Positions 6,325 to 12,952 of a stretch of 12,952 nt of DNA are shown piece by piece. Position numbers and translations under genes: made by a program. Position 1 is the stretch's first letter; every line of letters begins with the position of its first letter. Origin of the DNA: Deltaproteobacteria bacterium. GTDB lineage: Bacteria; Myxococcota_A; Polyangia; Haliangiales; Haliangiaceae. The notes below the pieces were generated by a model. It saw only the letters and a program-made list of their open reading frames with translations. It did not search any database and was not told the origin of the DNA. The DNA is taken from the NCBI GenBank assembly GCA_013813945.1, contig JACCQV010000568.1:1-12952 (forward strand), in the 5' to 3' direction.

Positions 6325-8361
6325 CTACTTCTTCGTCCAGCGATCGAGCCAGGCGAGTACCTCGTCGTGCCAGAGCTTGCTGTTCTGCGGCTTGAGGACC
6401 CAGTGGTTCTCGTCGGGGAAGTGGATGAACTTCGACGGGACGCCCTTGCGCTGGAGCGCGGTGAAGGTCGACATACCCTGCGTATCGACGACGCGGAAGT
6501 CGAGGCCGCCGTGGATCACGAGGGTCGGGGTCTTCCAGTTCTTCACGTGGTCGATCGGATTGTGCTTGGTGTAGTTCTCGGGCTTCTCCCACGGGAGGCC
6601 CCCGTGATCCCACTCGGGAAACCACAGCTCCTCGGTGTCGTAGTAGGCGAGGCGCTCGTCGATGTTTCCGTCGTGGCAGACGAGAGCCTTGAAGCGATCG
6701 GTGTGACCGTTGATCCAGTTGATCATGAAGCCGCCGTACGAAGCGCCGAGGGCGACGACGCGATTCTTGTCGAGGTAGTTGAACTTGGCGAGCGCGTGAT
6801 CGAGGCCGAGCATGAGGTCCTCGTAGGGAGCGCCGCCCCAGTCCCCGCTGATCGAATCGGTGAAGGCCTGGCCGTAGCCCGTGGAGCCGTGAAAATCGAT
6901 GAAGATTGTGGCGTAGCCGCGGCCGGCGTAGGCCTGCGGATTCCAGCGGTAGTGCCAGTGATCGCCGAAGCTGCCTTGCGGGCCGCCGTGGATCAACATG
7001 GCGACGGGGGCCCTGCCGCCGGTGTAGCCGGCGGGCTTCATGACGTAGCCGTGGACCGTCTCGCCCTTGGCGCCCTTGAACGAGAACTGCTCGTAGTCGC
7101 CGAACTGGATCTTCTTGAGGCGCGCGTCGTTGAAGTGCGTCAGCTGGCGCATGTCAGACCCGTCCGGCTTCACCGTGAACAGCTCGGCCGGCATCTTGAG
7201 CGTGTCGCGGACGAACACGAGGCGATCGCCGGCGACGCGACTGCCGGTGTTGGTACCCTTGTCGACCAGGAGCTTCTCCTTGCCGGTCGCGACGTCGATC
7301 GAGAACAGGGACTGGTTACCGACGTTCGCGGTGTCCGTGTAGATCGTCCTGCCGTCGGCGCTCCACTCGATGCCGCCGACGGAGCGGTCCCACGCCTCGG
7401 TGAGGACGCGGGTCTTTCGCGTCGCGAGGTCGATGATCGAGAGGCGCTCGCGATCGGCCTCGAACACGGGGCGCTTCATCTGGCGGAGCGCGAGTGACTT
7501 GCCGTCCGGCGAGAACACGGGCTCGAAGTCGTAGGCCTTGTTGTCCGCGGTGACGTTGACGGGCTTGGTGCGACCGTCGACCGGAACGAGGAAGACGTCG
7601 GTGTTGGTCTGGTAGGCGTTCGCCTTGCCGCTGTTGCGGATGATGAAGGCGATCGTCTTTCCATCGGGCGAGATGTCGACCTCCTCCATGCCGCCGAACG
7701 GATGGGTCGGCGCGTCGGTGGTCTGCGCCGGCATCAGGTCGCGTGCGTCGTTTGCCTTGCCGCCGAGCTCGGGCGGCGTCCAGACGAACAGGTGCGAGTA
7801 CTTGCCGTCCTCCCACTGGTCCCAGTGGCGGAACAGGAGCTGCTCGTAGACCCGCGCCTTGACCTTGGACTTGGCCTTGTCGTCGTCGTGCTTGATCGAG
7901 TCGGCGAGCGACTTCGCGCCCGGCCAGACGTCGATCGCGAGGACCAGCCGCTTGCCGTCGGGGAACAGGTCGTAGCCGTTGATGTCGGTGCCGAGCTTCG
8001 TGATCTGCTCGGCTTCGCCGCCACCGAGCGAGATCCGCCAGACCTGCGAGCTGCCGCTGCGCGACGACATGAAGAACAGAGATTTCCCGTCGGGCGACCA
8101 CTGGGGATCGGTGTCGTTCTCGGCGTGGGTGGTCAGGCGGCGGGTGGTTGCACCATCGACGGTGGCGACCCAGATGTCGAACCGACCGCGGTTTGCCTCG
8201 TAGTCGGTGTCGCGAACGCTGAACGCGACGGACTTGCCGTCGGGCGACACGACCGGCGAGCCGACCCGCTGCATCGCGAGCATGTCGTCGATGGTCAGGC
8301 CCTTCGCCGCCGCGGGTGTGGTGATGGCCAGCAACGAAACAACGAGAAGCGGCATCTTCAT
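6325..8361 (-). CDS. Secreted S9-family serine peptidase, DPP5-like
   Basis: The 678-residue protein starts with a signal peptide (residues 1-19, ending TTPAAA) and is expected in the periplasm or outside. The N-terminal half contains PD40/WD40-like propeller repeats of the form 'SPDGKSVAF' and 'SPDGKSLFF'. The C-terminal alpha/beta-hydrolase domain has the catalytic triad S541 in GASYGG, D621 in GGLDFR and H653 in PDENHW. The sequence around the His, PDENHWVLKPQNS followed by LWH, is characteristic of the S9C dipeptidyl-peptidase 5 group, which removes dipeptides from peptide N-termini. Length agrees with that group (about 680-720). The start is ATG 8361, with a second Met two codons later, and no clear Shine-Dalgarno. 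The CDP-alcohol phosphatidyltransferase ends 68 bp upstream on the same strand. Peptide scavenging is the likely role (inference). Confidence 0.93.
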   Translation of the reverse strand: MKMPLLVVSLLAITTPAAAKGLTIDDMLAMQRVGSPVVSPDGKSVAFSVRDTDYEANRGRFDIWVATVDGATTRRLTTHAENDTDPQWSPDGKSLFFMSSRSGSSQVWRISLGGGEAEQITKLGTDINGYDLFPDGKRLVLAIDVWPGAKSLADSIKHDDDKAKSKVKARVYEQLLFRHWDQWEDGKYSHLFVWTPPELGGKANDARDLMPAQTTDAPTHPFGGMEEVDISPDGKTIAFIIRNSGKANAYQTNTDVFLVPVDGRTKPVNVTADNKAYDFEPVFSPDGKSLALRQMKRPVFEADRERLSIIDLATRKTRVLTEAWDRSVGGIEWSADGRTIYTDTANVGNQSLFSIDVATGKEKLLVDKGTNTGSRVAGDRLVFVRDTLKMPAELFTVKPDGSDMRQLTHFNDARLKKIQFGDYEQFSFKGAKGETVHGYVMKPAGYTGGRAPVAMLIHGGPQGSFGDHWHYRWNPQAYAGRGYATIFIDFHGSTGYGQAFTDSISGDWGGAPYEDLMLGLDHALAKFNYLDKNRVVALGASYGGFMINWINGHTDRFKALVCHDGNIDERLAYYDTEELWFPEWDHGGLPWEKPENYTKHNPIDHVKNWKTPTLVIHGGLDFRVVDTQGMSTFTALQRKGVPSKFIHFPDENHWVLKPQNSKLWHDEVLAWLDRWTKK

Positions 8362-8429
8362 GGGAGCGCACTATGCCTGTTCGCGAGGCGCACCGGTGCT
8401 GACCGATCCGACGATCGATCGATCGAGGG

Positions 8430-8957
8430 TCACACGGTGACGGCGCGACGCTCGCGTACGATGTAGTGCACCACCGCCGCGAGGCCGAGCACCGCCGCGA
8501 CGATCGCCACCGGCAGCGCCCACGGCGGCTCGGCCACTGCGACCGCACACGCGACGAACTGCGCGATCGTCGCGGCCTTGCCGATCGCATCCGCGTGCAG
8601 ATGACTCGTGGGCTGCTTGCGCGCGAGGTACACGACGACGAGCGGGACCAGGACGATCTCGCGGGCCGCGATCAAGCCGATCAGCACAGCGTCATGCGTG
8701 TGGACCCAGATCGTCGCGAGCACCACGACGACGAAGATCTTGTCGACCAGCGGATCGAGCCAGCCGCCGATGTCGGGCCGCGTGTGCCCGCGCCGCTGCA
8801 TCCAGCGCGCGACGTTGCCGTCGAGGGCATCGGTGAGCGCCGCGATGACAATGAGCGCCACGCTCCACGCCGCGTTCCCGTACGTCTGCGTCAGCCCCAC
8901 CGCGATCGGGAGCCTCGAGAGCGTGAGGGCGTGAGCGAGCCACATTCCACTCACCAT
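8430..8957 (-). CDS. CDP-alcohol phosphatidyltransferase family protein
   Basis: The 175-residue integral membrane protein has about five or six hydrophobic segments. The signature is D43-x2-D46-G47-x2-A50-R51-x12-G64-x3-D68-x3-D72. All acidic metal ligands are present, so it should transfer a phosphatidyl group from CDP-diacylglycerol to an alcohol. PgsA-type glycerol-phosphate transfer or a related phospholipid step is likely, but the acceptor cannot be read from sequence. In most family members 8-9 residues separate AR from G; here there are 12 (W52 to I63), an unusual insertion. The frame is open to 9338, but only the part from 8957 looks like protein. ATG 8957 has GAGGG 11 bp upstream. 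ATG 8945 (MWLAHALTLSR) is an alternative with a GGTGAG close by. It is divergent from the DHCR24-like gene. Confidence 0.87.
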   Translation of the reverse strand: MVSGMWLAHALTLSRLPIAVGLTQTYGNAAWSVALIVIAALTDALDGNVARWMQRRGHTRPDIGGWLDPLVDKIFVVVVLATIWVHTHDAVLIGLIAAREIVLVPLVVVYLARKQPTSHLHADAIGKAATIAQFVACAVAVAEPPWALPVAIVAAVLGLAAVVHYIVRERRAVTV

Positions 8958-9066
8958 TCCATACGAAGCCCTCGCATGCTCGCCTCTGGAACGACCAGCA
9001 GGATCTGGGCGCACACGGTCAACACGCTGACGATGTGAACTCCGCGAACTTGCGTGCTGGGCTGCG

Positions 9067-9076
9067 CGCACGTGCG
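9067..9076. promoter_or_regulatory. Perfect 10-bp palindrome before the DHCR24-like start, possible operator
   Basis: CGCACGTGCG is a perfect palindrome ending 17 bp upstream of the GTG start at 9094, inside the 136-bp divergent region shared with the CDP-alcohol phosphatidyltransferase gene. The core CACGTG is a frequent binding core for dimeric regulators. No -35/-10 boxes can be recognised, and a GC-rich 10-mer palindrome may arise by chance, so this is only a candidate. Confidence 0.2.
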
Positions 9077-9093
9077 TTGCACGACAGGGCCAG

Positions 9094-10545
9094 GTGCGTC
9101 CAAGAATCCCTGGTCTGATTGCCGGTGCCGCGGTGACCGCCGGTGCCCTCGCATTGGGTCTCCGCAAGCGCCGTCGCACGCTCCGACGACGGGCTGTGCT
9201 CGGGGAGCTGCACTCCGCCCTGGAAGTCGACGCCCTCCACGCGGCCAAGGTGGAGCGGATTGCGCGCCAGCTCGCCGGGCGCCCCACGGATCGCCCGGTG
9301 TCGCTCCGCAAGCAGGCGCCGCCGCACCAGGTGCCCAAAGCGCACGATCTGCGCCGTCACGACGACAAGATCGATATCAGCGACCTGACCTCGATCATCG
9401 AGATCGATCCGGTGACGCGCACGTGCACGGCGGAGTCCGGTGTCATGTTCTGCGACCTCGTGGCGGCGACGTTGCGTCATGGCCTCGTGCCGATCGTCGT
9501 GCCCGAGCTCAAGACGATCACGATCGGCGGCGCCGTATCTGGCTGCTCGATCGAGTCGATGTCGTACAAGTACGGCGGTTTTCATGACACCTGCCTCGAG
9601 TACGAGGTGATCACGGCGCGCGGTCAGGTCCTCACCTGTACGCCCGAGAACCAGAACAGCCTCGTGTTCCAGATGATCCACGGCTCGTTCGGCACGCTGG
9701 GGATCCTGTCCAAGCTGAAGTTCCGGCTCGTGCCCGCGAAGCCATTCGTCCGGGTCGAGTACGAGAAGCACGAGACGCTCGCGGAATATCGCGCAGCGAT
9801 CATGCGCCACTACCAGACGAAGGACGTCGACTTCATGGATGGCATCATCCACTCGCCGCGCGAGTACGTGCTATCGGTCGGCCAGTTCGTGGACAGCGCT
9901 CCGTACACGTCTCGCTACGACTGGCTCAAGATCTACTACCAGAGCACGCAGACGCTCACCGAGGATTACCTGGAGACGGAGCACTACCTGTTTCGCTACG
10001 ACCGCGGTGTCACCAACGTGCACCCGAAGTCATGGATCGGCCGGCTGCTGCTCGGCAAGGTGATGCACTCGGGGACCATGCTGCGCGCCGCTGACAAGCT
10101 GCACTTCCTGCTCGACGATGACAAGCCGGACATCACGCTCGACGTCTTCGTACCCATGTCGAAGGTGGAGGAGTTCCTCGCCTGGTACGAGCGTGAGGTG
10201 GGCCACTTCCCGCTGTGGTGTGTGCCGTACAAGCGCGTTCACGACTACGAGTGGATCGACGAGCGCTTCTACGCCGGTATGGAGGACGAGCTGTTCCTCG
10301 ATCTCGCGATCTACGGCATGAAGCAGACGGACGAGACGAACTATCACAAGCTCATGGAGGACAAGCTCCGCGAGCTCGGCGGGATCAAGACGCTCATCGC
10401 GCACAACTACTACTCCGAGACCGAGTTCTGGCAGACGTTCAACAAGCCGAACTACGACAAGGTCAAGGCCATCACCGATCCCCACAACCTGTTCCGCGAC
10501 CTCTACACGAAGACGTGCAGGGCCGCGATGGGCCGCGAGGACTGA
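9094..10545 (+). CDS. FAD-binding oxidoreductase, DHCR24 (delta-24 sterol reductase)-like, membrane-anchored
   Basis: The 483-residue flavoprotein has a short N-terminal membrane anchor (residues about 6-22, followed by RKRRR) and a PCMH-type FAD domain. Residues G145-G146 begin GGAVSGCSIESMSYKYG, followed by CLEYEVITARG, CTPENQ and HGSFGTLGILSKLKFRLVPAK. This closely tracks eukaryotic DHCR24, which has GG-x4-GIESSSHKYG and CGTLG-x-L at the same places. The C-terminal half also follows that family rather than the vanillyl-alcohol or glycolate oxidases. DHCR24 reduces the C24 double bond of sterols. Bacterial relatives may act on other isoprenoid or steroid side chains, and no sterol-synthesis gene lies in this window. 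The start is GTG 9094 with AGGG 4 bp upstream; no in-frame ATG upstream is plausible. It is followed 19 bp later by the DUF481-type gene. Confidence 0.88.
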   Translation: MRPRIPGLIAGAAVTAGALALGLRKRRRTLRRRAVLGELHSALEVDALHAAKVERIARQLAGRPTDRPVSLRKQAPPHQVPKAHDLRRHDDKIDISDLTSIIEIDPVTRTCTAESGVMFCDLVAATLRHGLVPIVVPELKTITIGGAVSGCSIESMSYKYGGFHDTCLEYEVITARGQVLTCTPENQNSLVFQMIHGSFGTLGILSKLKFRLVPAKPFVRVEYEKHETLAEYRAAIMRHYQTKDVDFMDGIIHSPREYVLSVGQFVDSAPYTSRYDWLKIYYQSTQTLTEDYLETEHYLFRYDRGVTNVHPKSWIGRLLLGKVMHSGTMLRAADKLHFLLDDDKPDITLDVFVPMSKVEEFLAWYEREVGHFPLWCVPYKRVHDYEWIDERFYAGMEDELFLDLAIYGMKQTDETNYHKLMEDKLRELGGIKTLIAHNYYSETEFWQTFNKPNYDKVKAITDPHNLFRDLYTKTCRAAMGRED

Positions 10546-10564
10546 GCTGTGCGAAAGTTGCGAC

Positions 10565-11418
10565 GTGGCTCACGTCGTCGCGACCATCGTCCTGATCGGC
10601 ATTCTCGCCACACCAGCTGCCGCGCAATCTCCGCGGGCGGGCGGCCCCGCCCCGTCGGGCGACCAGCCCACGCGCGTTGCTGCGGAGATCGCGGTCGGCG
10701 GTAACCTGGCGCGTGGATTCGTCGACCGCGAGCTCGTGACGGCACGCGGGATCTTCGAGGCGTGGTCGGGTAAGTGGGGGGGCTACTTCCAACCGTACTG
10801 GCTCTACGGCCGCGTCGGAACGCCGATGGGGAAGATCACGACCGACAACGAGGTCTACGCGCGAACCGGCGTGTTTCGCTCGCTGGTGGGGCCGTGGTTC
10901 CTGTACGGCGTCAATGCGTACGACCGCAGCCTTCGCCGAAGATCGCGCATCGTGACCTGATCGGCGGCGGCGCCGGCGTTCGGCTGTGGCAGTGCGGACC
11001 GAGCTCGCTGCTGACCTCGGTCGGCGCGCTCTACGAAGGCGCGGACTACAAGGACGGCGCGAATGACAGCCCGATGCTCCAGGACGGAACGATCGCCCGC
11101 GGTGTGCGCGAGGTCGGCCGCTGGAGCGTCCGCCTCTACGGCCGCTACAAGCTGGCCGGTGGCAGGCTCTCGGTGACCCACGACGTCATCGTGATCCCCG
11201 CGTTCCGTGATCCTGGCGCCGATTACCGCGTGCTGATGTTCGGAGCGATCGAAGCACCTATCGCCAAGGGCTTCTCCGTTCGCGTCCAGGCCGATGCAAC
11301 CCGTGAGGGGACCGGCATCATCGTCGCCGGGACGAAGCAGGACGACCTGGCTGTGTCGTTCGGTCTCGCCTACAAGGCCGAGTGGTCGGGCACACCGGTG
11401 CCCACCCCTCCCCCCTGA
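10565..11418 (+). pseudogene. DUF481-type outer-membrane protein, split by a frameshift
   Basis: Two overlapping plus-strand frames make one protein. The first (GTG 10565 to the stop at 10960) has a signal peptide ending ATPAAA|Q and beta-strands such as GYFQPYWLYGRVGTPMGK and VYARTGVFRSL. The second continues from about 10939 with KIAHRDLIGGGAGVRLW to the stop at 11418. Restoring one base near 10937-10939 gives YDRSLRRKIAHRDL, which reads smoothly into the second half and yields about 284 residues, near the usual length of DUF481/YdiY-like outer-membrane beta-barrels. Alternating aromatic/polar strands and the repeated GG-rich turn support this family. As sequenced, the first frame would stop after 131 residues. 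This may be a real recent mutation or a single-base sequencing error. The start overlaps no other gene and lies 19 bp after the DHCR24-like stop, so the two may share a transcript. Function of the family is unclear; some members respond to salt stress. Confidence 0.7.
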
Positions 11419-11444
11419 CCTCGGTCAGCGATCGAGCAGTCGAA

Positions 11445-11588
11445 TCAGTCCATGCCGCGGCAGATCTGCGGCTCGTCGGCATCGCTGCCGTTGAGCGTAT
11501 CCAAGCGCTGCTTGCGCTCGTTCTGCTGGCGGTTGGGCTGCTCGGAGCGGTTCTCGCGGGTCTGCTTGTGGTCTTGCTGATCGCGCAT
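11445..11588 (-). CDS. Very small Gln/Arg/Asp/Asn-rich ORF of unknown function
   Basis: This 47-residue frame begins MRDQQDHKQTREN and ends ADEPQICRGMD. It is almost all polar or charged, with no hydrophobic segment. The case for coding is codon use: 42 of 46 codons after the start end in G or C, as in the neighbouring genes, while the frame extending upstream of the ATG at 11588 loses this bias. The antisense plus-strand frame is hydrophobic and less GC3-biased, so it is read as the shadow. No Shine-Dalgarno is seen. It is convergent with the DUF481-type gene (26 bp between stops) and divergent from the DUF4142 gene. The sequence is too short to name; it could be a spurious ORF. Confidence 0.4.
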   Translation of the reverse strand: MRDQQDHKQTRENRSEQPNRQQNERKQRLDTLNGSDADEPQICRGMD

Positions 11589-11788
11589 GGAGTCATGCGC
11601 TGCAATCGCTGTGCTCGGTCTTGACGGGGATTCGGGCGCTCGCGCGCCGTACTTCCAGCGTGCGTGGACGCCCGGTGGGTGAGGCTCGCTCGGGGCGATT
11701 CCGCCGCGGAGTGGATGGAAATCACGTTCCTTGGCTCGGGGAATCGAGCTTGCACAGGTGCGCGACACATTCAAAAGGAGAGACTTCA
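11589..11788. other. Intergenic leader upstream of the DUF4142 gene
   Basis: About 200 bp holds no convincing gene in any frame. It contains a clear ribosome-binding site at its right end (AAGGAG about 9 bp before ATG 11789) and therefore probably the promoter of the DUF4142 gene. I could not identify reliable -35/-10 boxes. A plus-strand frame running through from 11621 is open but lacks codon bias before 11789. Confidence 0.4.
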
Positions 11789-12397
11789 ATGAGGATCAAA
11801 GCTCTGGTGTTGGCGGCAGCATTTTCGATTCCGACGATTGCGTCGGCGCAGGATACGAAGAAGACGGATACGACGGCGACTGACAAGTCGATGGACAAGT
11901 CCACGGAAAAGTCCACGGCGAAGCTTGAAGGGGATGACCTGAAGATCGTGGCGCACCACAATCACGTCAACCTGATGGAGATCAGCATGGGCAAGCTCGC
12001 CCAGAAGCGCGGCACCGCGAAGGTGAAGAAATACGGCGCGATGCTGATCAAGGACCACACGGCCGCCAACAAGCAGGTCAAGGCGCTCGCGAAGAAGAAG
12101 GGCGTCGCGACGATTCCCGAGGACGTGCCGGCGAACGACACCGAGAAGAAAGAGCACGACGATGCGATGGCGGCGATGGACCGCATGAAGACACTCAAGG
12201 GTGCGGAGTTCGATCGGGAGTTCCTCACCATGATGGCGGCAGATCACGACAAGGAGATCGCTCGCATCGACACTGCGATGGCCATGGTGAAGGACCCGGA
12301 CCTCACGACGTTTTTGCGTAACGTCAGGCCGACGTTGCAACGCCACGCGGACACTGCTCGCGACCTGCAGAAGAACACCGAAGTCAGCCGCAAGTAA
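11789..12397 (+). CDS. Secreted DUF4142 protein (ferritin-like helical bundle)
   Basis: The 202-residue protein has a Sec signal peptide (residues 1-20, cleaved after ASA at A20) and then a charged linker rich in Lys, Thr, Ser and Asp with DKS and EKST repeats. The remaining part, from about residue 50, is the DUF4142 domain: four long amphipathic helices beginning LKIVAHHNHVNLMEISMGKLA, with the recurring pattern HHNH, KDHTAANKQ, EFDREFLTMMAADHDKEI and LRNVRPTLQRHAD. DUF4142 is a ferritin-like helical bundle whose members are periplasmic or cell-surface, common in myxobacteria and other Gram-negatives; no enzymatic role is established. The ATG at 11789 is preferred over the open upstream frame because of the strong AAGGAG and the signal peptide. 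It stands alone. Confidence 0.9.
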   Translation: MRIKALVLAAAFSIPTIASAQDTKKTDTTATDKSMDKSTEKSTAKLEGDDLKIVAHHNHVNLMEISMGKLAQKRGTAKVKKYGAMLIKDHTAANKQVKALAKKKGVATIPEDVPANDTEKKEHDDAMAAMDRMKTLKGAEFDREFLTMMAADHDKEIARIDTAMAMVKDPDLTTFLRNVRPTLQRHADTARDLQKNTEVSRK

Positions 12398-12416
12398 TCA
12401 CGACCGCGCCCGAGAC

Positions 12417-12490
12417 GACGGGGCTCACGACGGGATCGAGGCCCTCCATCGAGGCGCCCGATGCCGTCGTTGCCGTTGAGGGAGCCCGTC
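12417..12490. repeat. Nested imperfect GC-rich inverted repeat downstream of the DUF4142 gene
   Basis: About 20 bp after the DUF4142 stop, an imperfect stem pairs 12422-12438 with 12459-12474 (ACGACGG against CCGTCGT, plus ATCG against CGAT, with one mismatch). The loop holds a smaller CCTC-catc-GAGG hairpin. An outer pair GACGGGGCTC (12417-12426) and GAGCCCGTC (12482-12490) differs by one base and would compete with the inner stem. No T-tract follows, so it is not a classical terminator, but it may act as a transcription-end or RNA-stabilising structure for the DUF4142 transcript. Confidence 0.35.
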
Positions 12491-12511
12491 CGGTGCGCGC
12501 CCGAGGCATGA

Positions 12512-12739
12512 TGCTCGGTTGCACTGCGCCTCGACGGAACACTCCGCCGGCTCGAACAGCTCCACGTAAACCGAGACCGGCACGGAACCGAGGCCGCCGC
12601 GGCGACCGCCGTCATCGTCAACACCGACTCGGTCCCAGAATCCGCGACGCTCACTGTCGATCGCCCGTTCGTGTTCTACATCCGCGACATCCCGACCGGC
12701 ACGATCCTGTTCGTCGGCCGTGTCCTCGATCCGCGCTAG
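12512..12739 (+). pseudogene. C-terminal remnant of a serpin protease inhibitor (reactive-centre loop and last strands)
   Basis: An open frame of 75 codons from just after an in-frame stop at 12509 has no plausible start. Its last 55 or so residues are a serpin C-terminus. The hinge and reactive-centre loop read GTEAAAATAVIVNTDS (P15 Gly at 12584 to about P1'). Then come VDRPFVFYIRD, the serpin strand 'F.adrPFlF.I', and TGTILFVGRVLDP, which matches the family's final 'tgtiLFmGRv.dP'. The canonical small-residue hinge (TEAAAATA) is that of an inhibitory serpin. A complete serpin is about 370-420 residues, so more than 300 N-terminal residues, including the whole body of the fold, are missing. 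Residues 12512-12580 are not clearly serpin. Codon use is still GC3-rich, suggesting a recent loss or deletion. The TAG stop overlaps the convergent ligA stop through a shared CTAG. Confidence 0.72.
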
Positions 12740-12952
12740 CCGCCGGTGAGCAGCTTCTCGAGCTCCGCCTCGTCGATGACAGTGACGCCGTTCTTCTGGG
12801 CGGCCTCGAGCTTGGTCTTGCCGGTATCGGCGCCTGCGACCAGATAATGCGTCTTCTTGCTGACCGAGCCAGCGACCTTCCCGCCCGCCGCCTCGATCCG
12901 CTTCTGGACGTCTGCGCGCGCCTGGTGCAACGTCCCCGTGACGACGAGCGTC
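12736..12952 (-). CDS. ligA: NAD-dependent DNA ligase, C-terminal BRCT domain (partial at window edge)
   Basis: Only the last 72 codons are in the window. They form a BRCT domain of the LigA type: TLVVTGTLHQARADVQKRIE, AAGGKVAGSVSKKTHYLVAG, ADTGKTKLEAAQKNG, then VTVIDEAELEKLLTGG at the end. The pattern 'SVSKKT-x-LVAG-x3-G-x-K' and the Gly pair in the first helix region are typical of the C-terminal domain of bacterial NAD+-dependent ligases. That enzyme seals nicks in replication and repair using NAD+ as adenylyl donor; the BRCT domain helps DNA binding. The adenylation, OB and helix-hairpin-helix domains lie beyond the window. The gene is convergent with the serpin remnant, sharing a CTAG stop. 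Another BRCT-containing protein is possible but less likely. Confidence 0.85.
   Translation of the reverse strand, partial: TLVVTGTLHQARADVQKRIEAAGGKVAGSVSKKTHYLVAGADTGKTKLEAAQKNGVTVIDEAELEKLLTGG

Noticed and set aside
6367..7497. Plus-strand ORF of 376 codons opposite the S9 peptidase
   Set aside because: It is rich in Val, Glu, Ala and Leu with no family signature, while the minus strand has the full Ser-Asp-His triad.
8410..8425. Short GATCGATCGATCGA tandem run before the S9 peptidase
   Set aside because: A few copies of a palindromic tetramer in GC-rich DNA; no longer repeat, stem or known site.
7316..8590. Minus-strand ORF of 424 codons in another frame of the S9 peptidase
   Set aside because: It is Arg-rich out-of-frame translation of the peptidase gene.
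11382..11624. Plus-strand hydrophobic ORF with an apparent membrane segment
   Set aside because: Its codon third positions are less GC-biased than the opposite strand, and it overlaps the end of the DUF481-type gene, so it reads as the shadow of the small minus-strand ORF.
12740..12952. A stand-alone BRCT protein starting at TTG 12930
   Set aside because: The frame is open to the window edge and the residues before it (TLVVTGT) belong to the LigA BRCT domain, so it is a truncated longer gene.

Overview
The window looks like ordinary chromosome from a high-GC, GC3-rich Gram-negative bacterium, most likely a myxobacterium (Myxococcota, Polyangia-like). The hints are a lipoprotein with a long Asp/Ala/Gly linker behind its lipobox, a DHCR24-like flavoprotein, a large SO2930-type diheme cytochrome fusion, GTG starts and a serpin remnant. 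The assignment is inference from style, because no rRNA or other marker gene is present. No tRNA, rRNA, CRISPR array, transposase or phage gene was seen.

Layout. Left part (1-3010): a minus-strand GlsB/YeaQ-type membrane protein; a minus-strand cupin divergent from a small plus-strand proline-rich repeat protein; and a minus-strand two-gene unit in which an FAD-dependent oxidoreductase with a C-terminal Rieske domain is followed 30 bp later by an 80-residue Sm-like/Rof-like protein. Centre (3083-5527): one large plus-strand lipoprotein joining an Ig-like domain, a beta-propeller-like repeat region and a diheme c-type cytochrome domain. Centre-right (5588-8957): three minus-strand genes spaced about 65-70 bp apart, read in the order CDP-alcohol phosphatidyltransferase, secreted S9 (DPP5-like) peptidase, HAD phosphatase. 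Right part (9094-12952): a plus-strand DHCR24-like flavoprotein; a DUF481-type outer-membrane protein split by a frameshift; a tiny minus-strand Gln/Arg-rich ORF; a secreted DUF4142 protein; a C-terminal serpin remnant without a start codon; and, convergent with it, the 3' end of ligA (BRCT domain).

Most genes here concern the cell envelope, redox chemistry or stress. They do not form one pathway, and I found no convincing new multi-gene system. The points most worth a second look are the serpin reactive-centre-loop remnant, the lipoprotein/propeller/diheme fusion, the enlarged spacing in the CDP-alcohol phosphatidyltransferase motif, the frameshift in the DUF481 gene, and the proline-rich QDPP-repeat protein.
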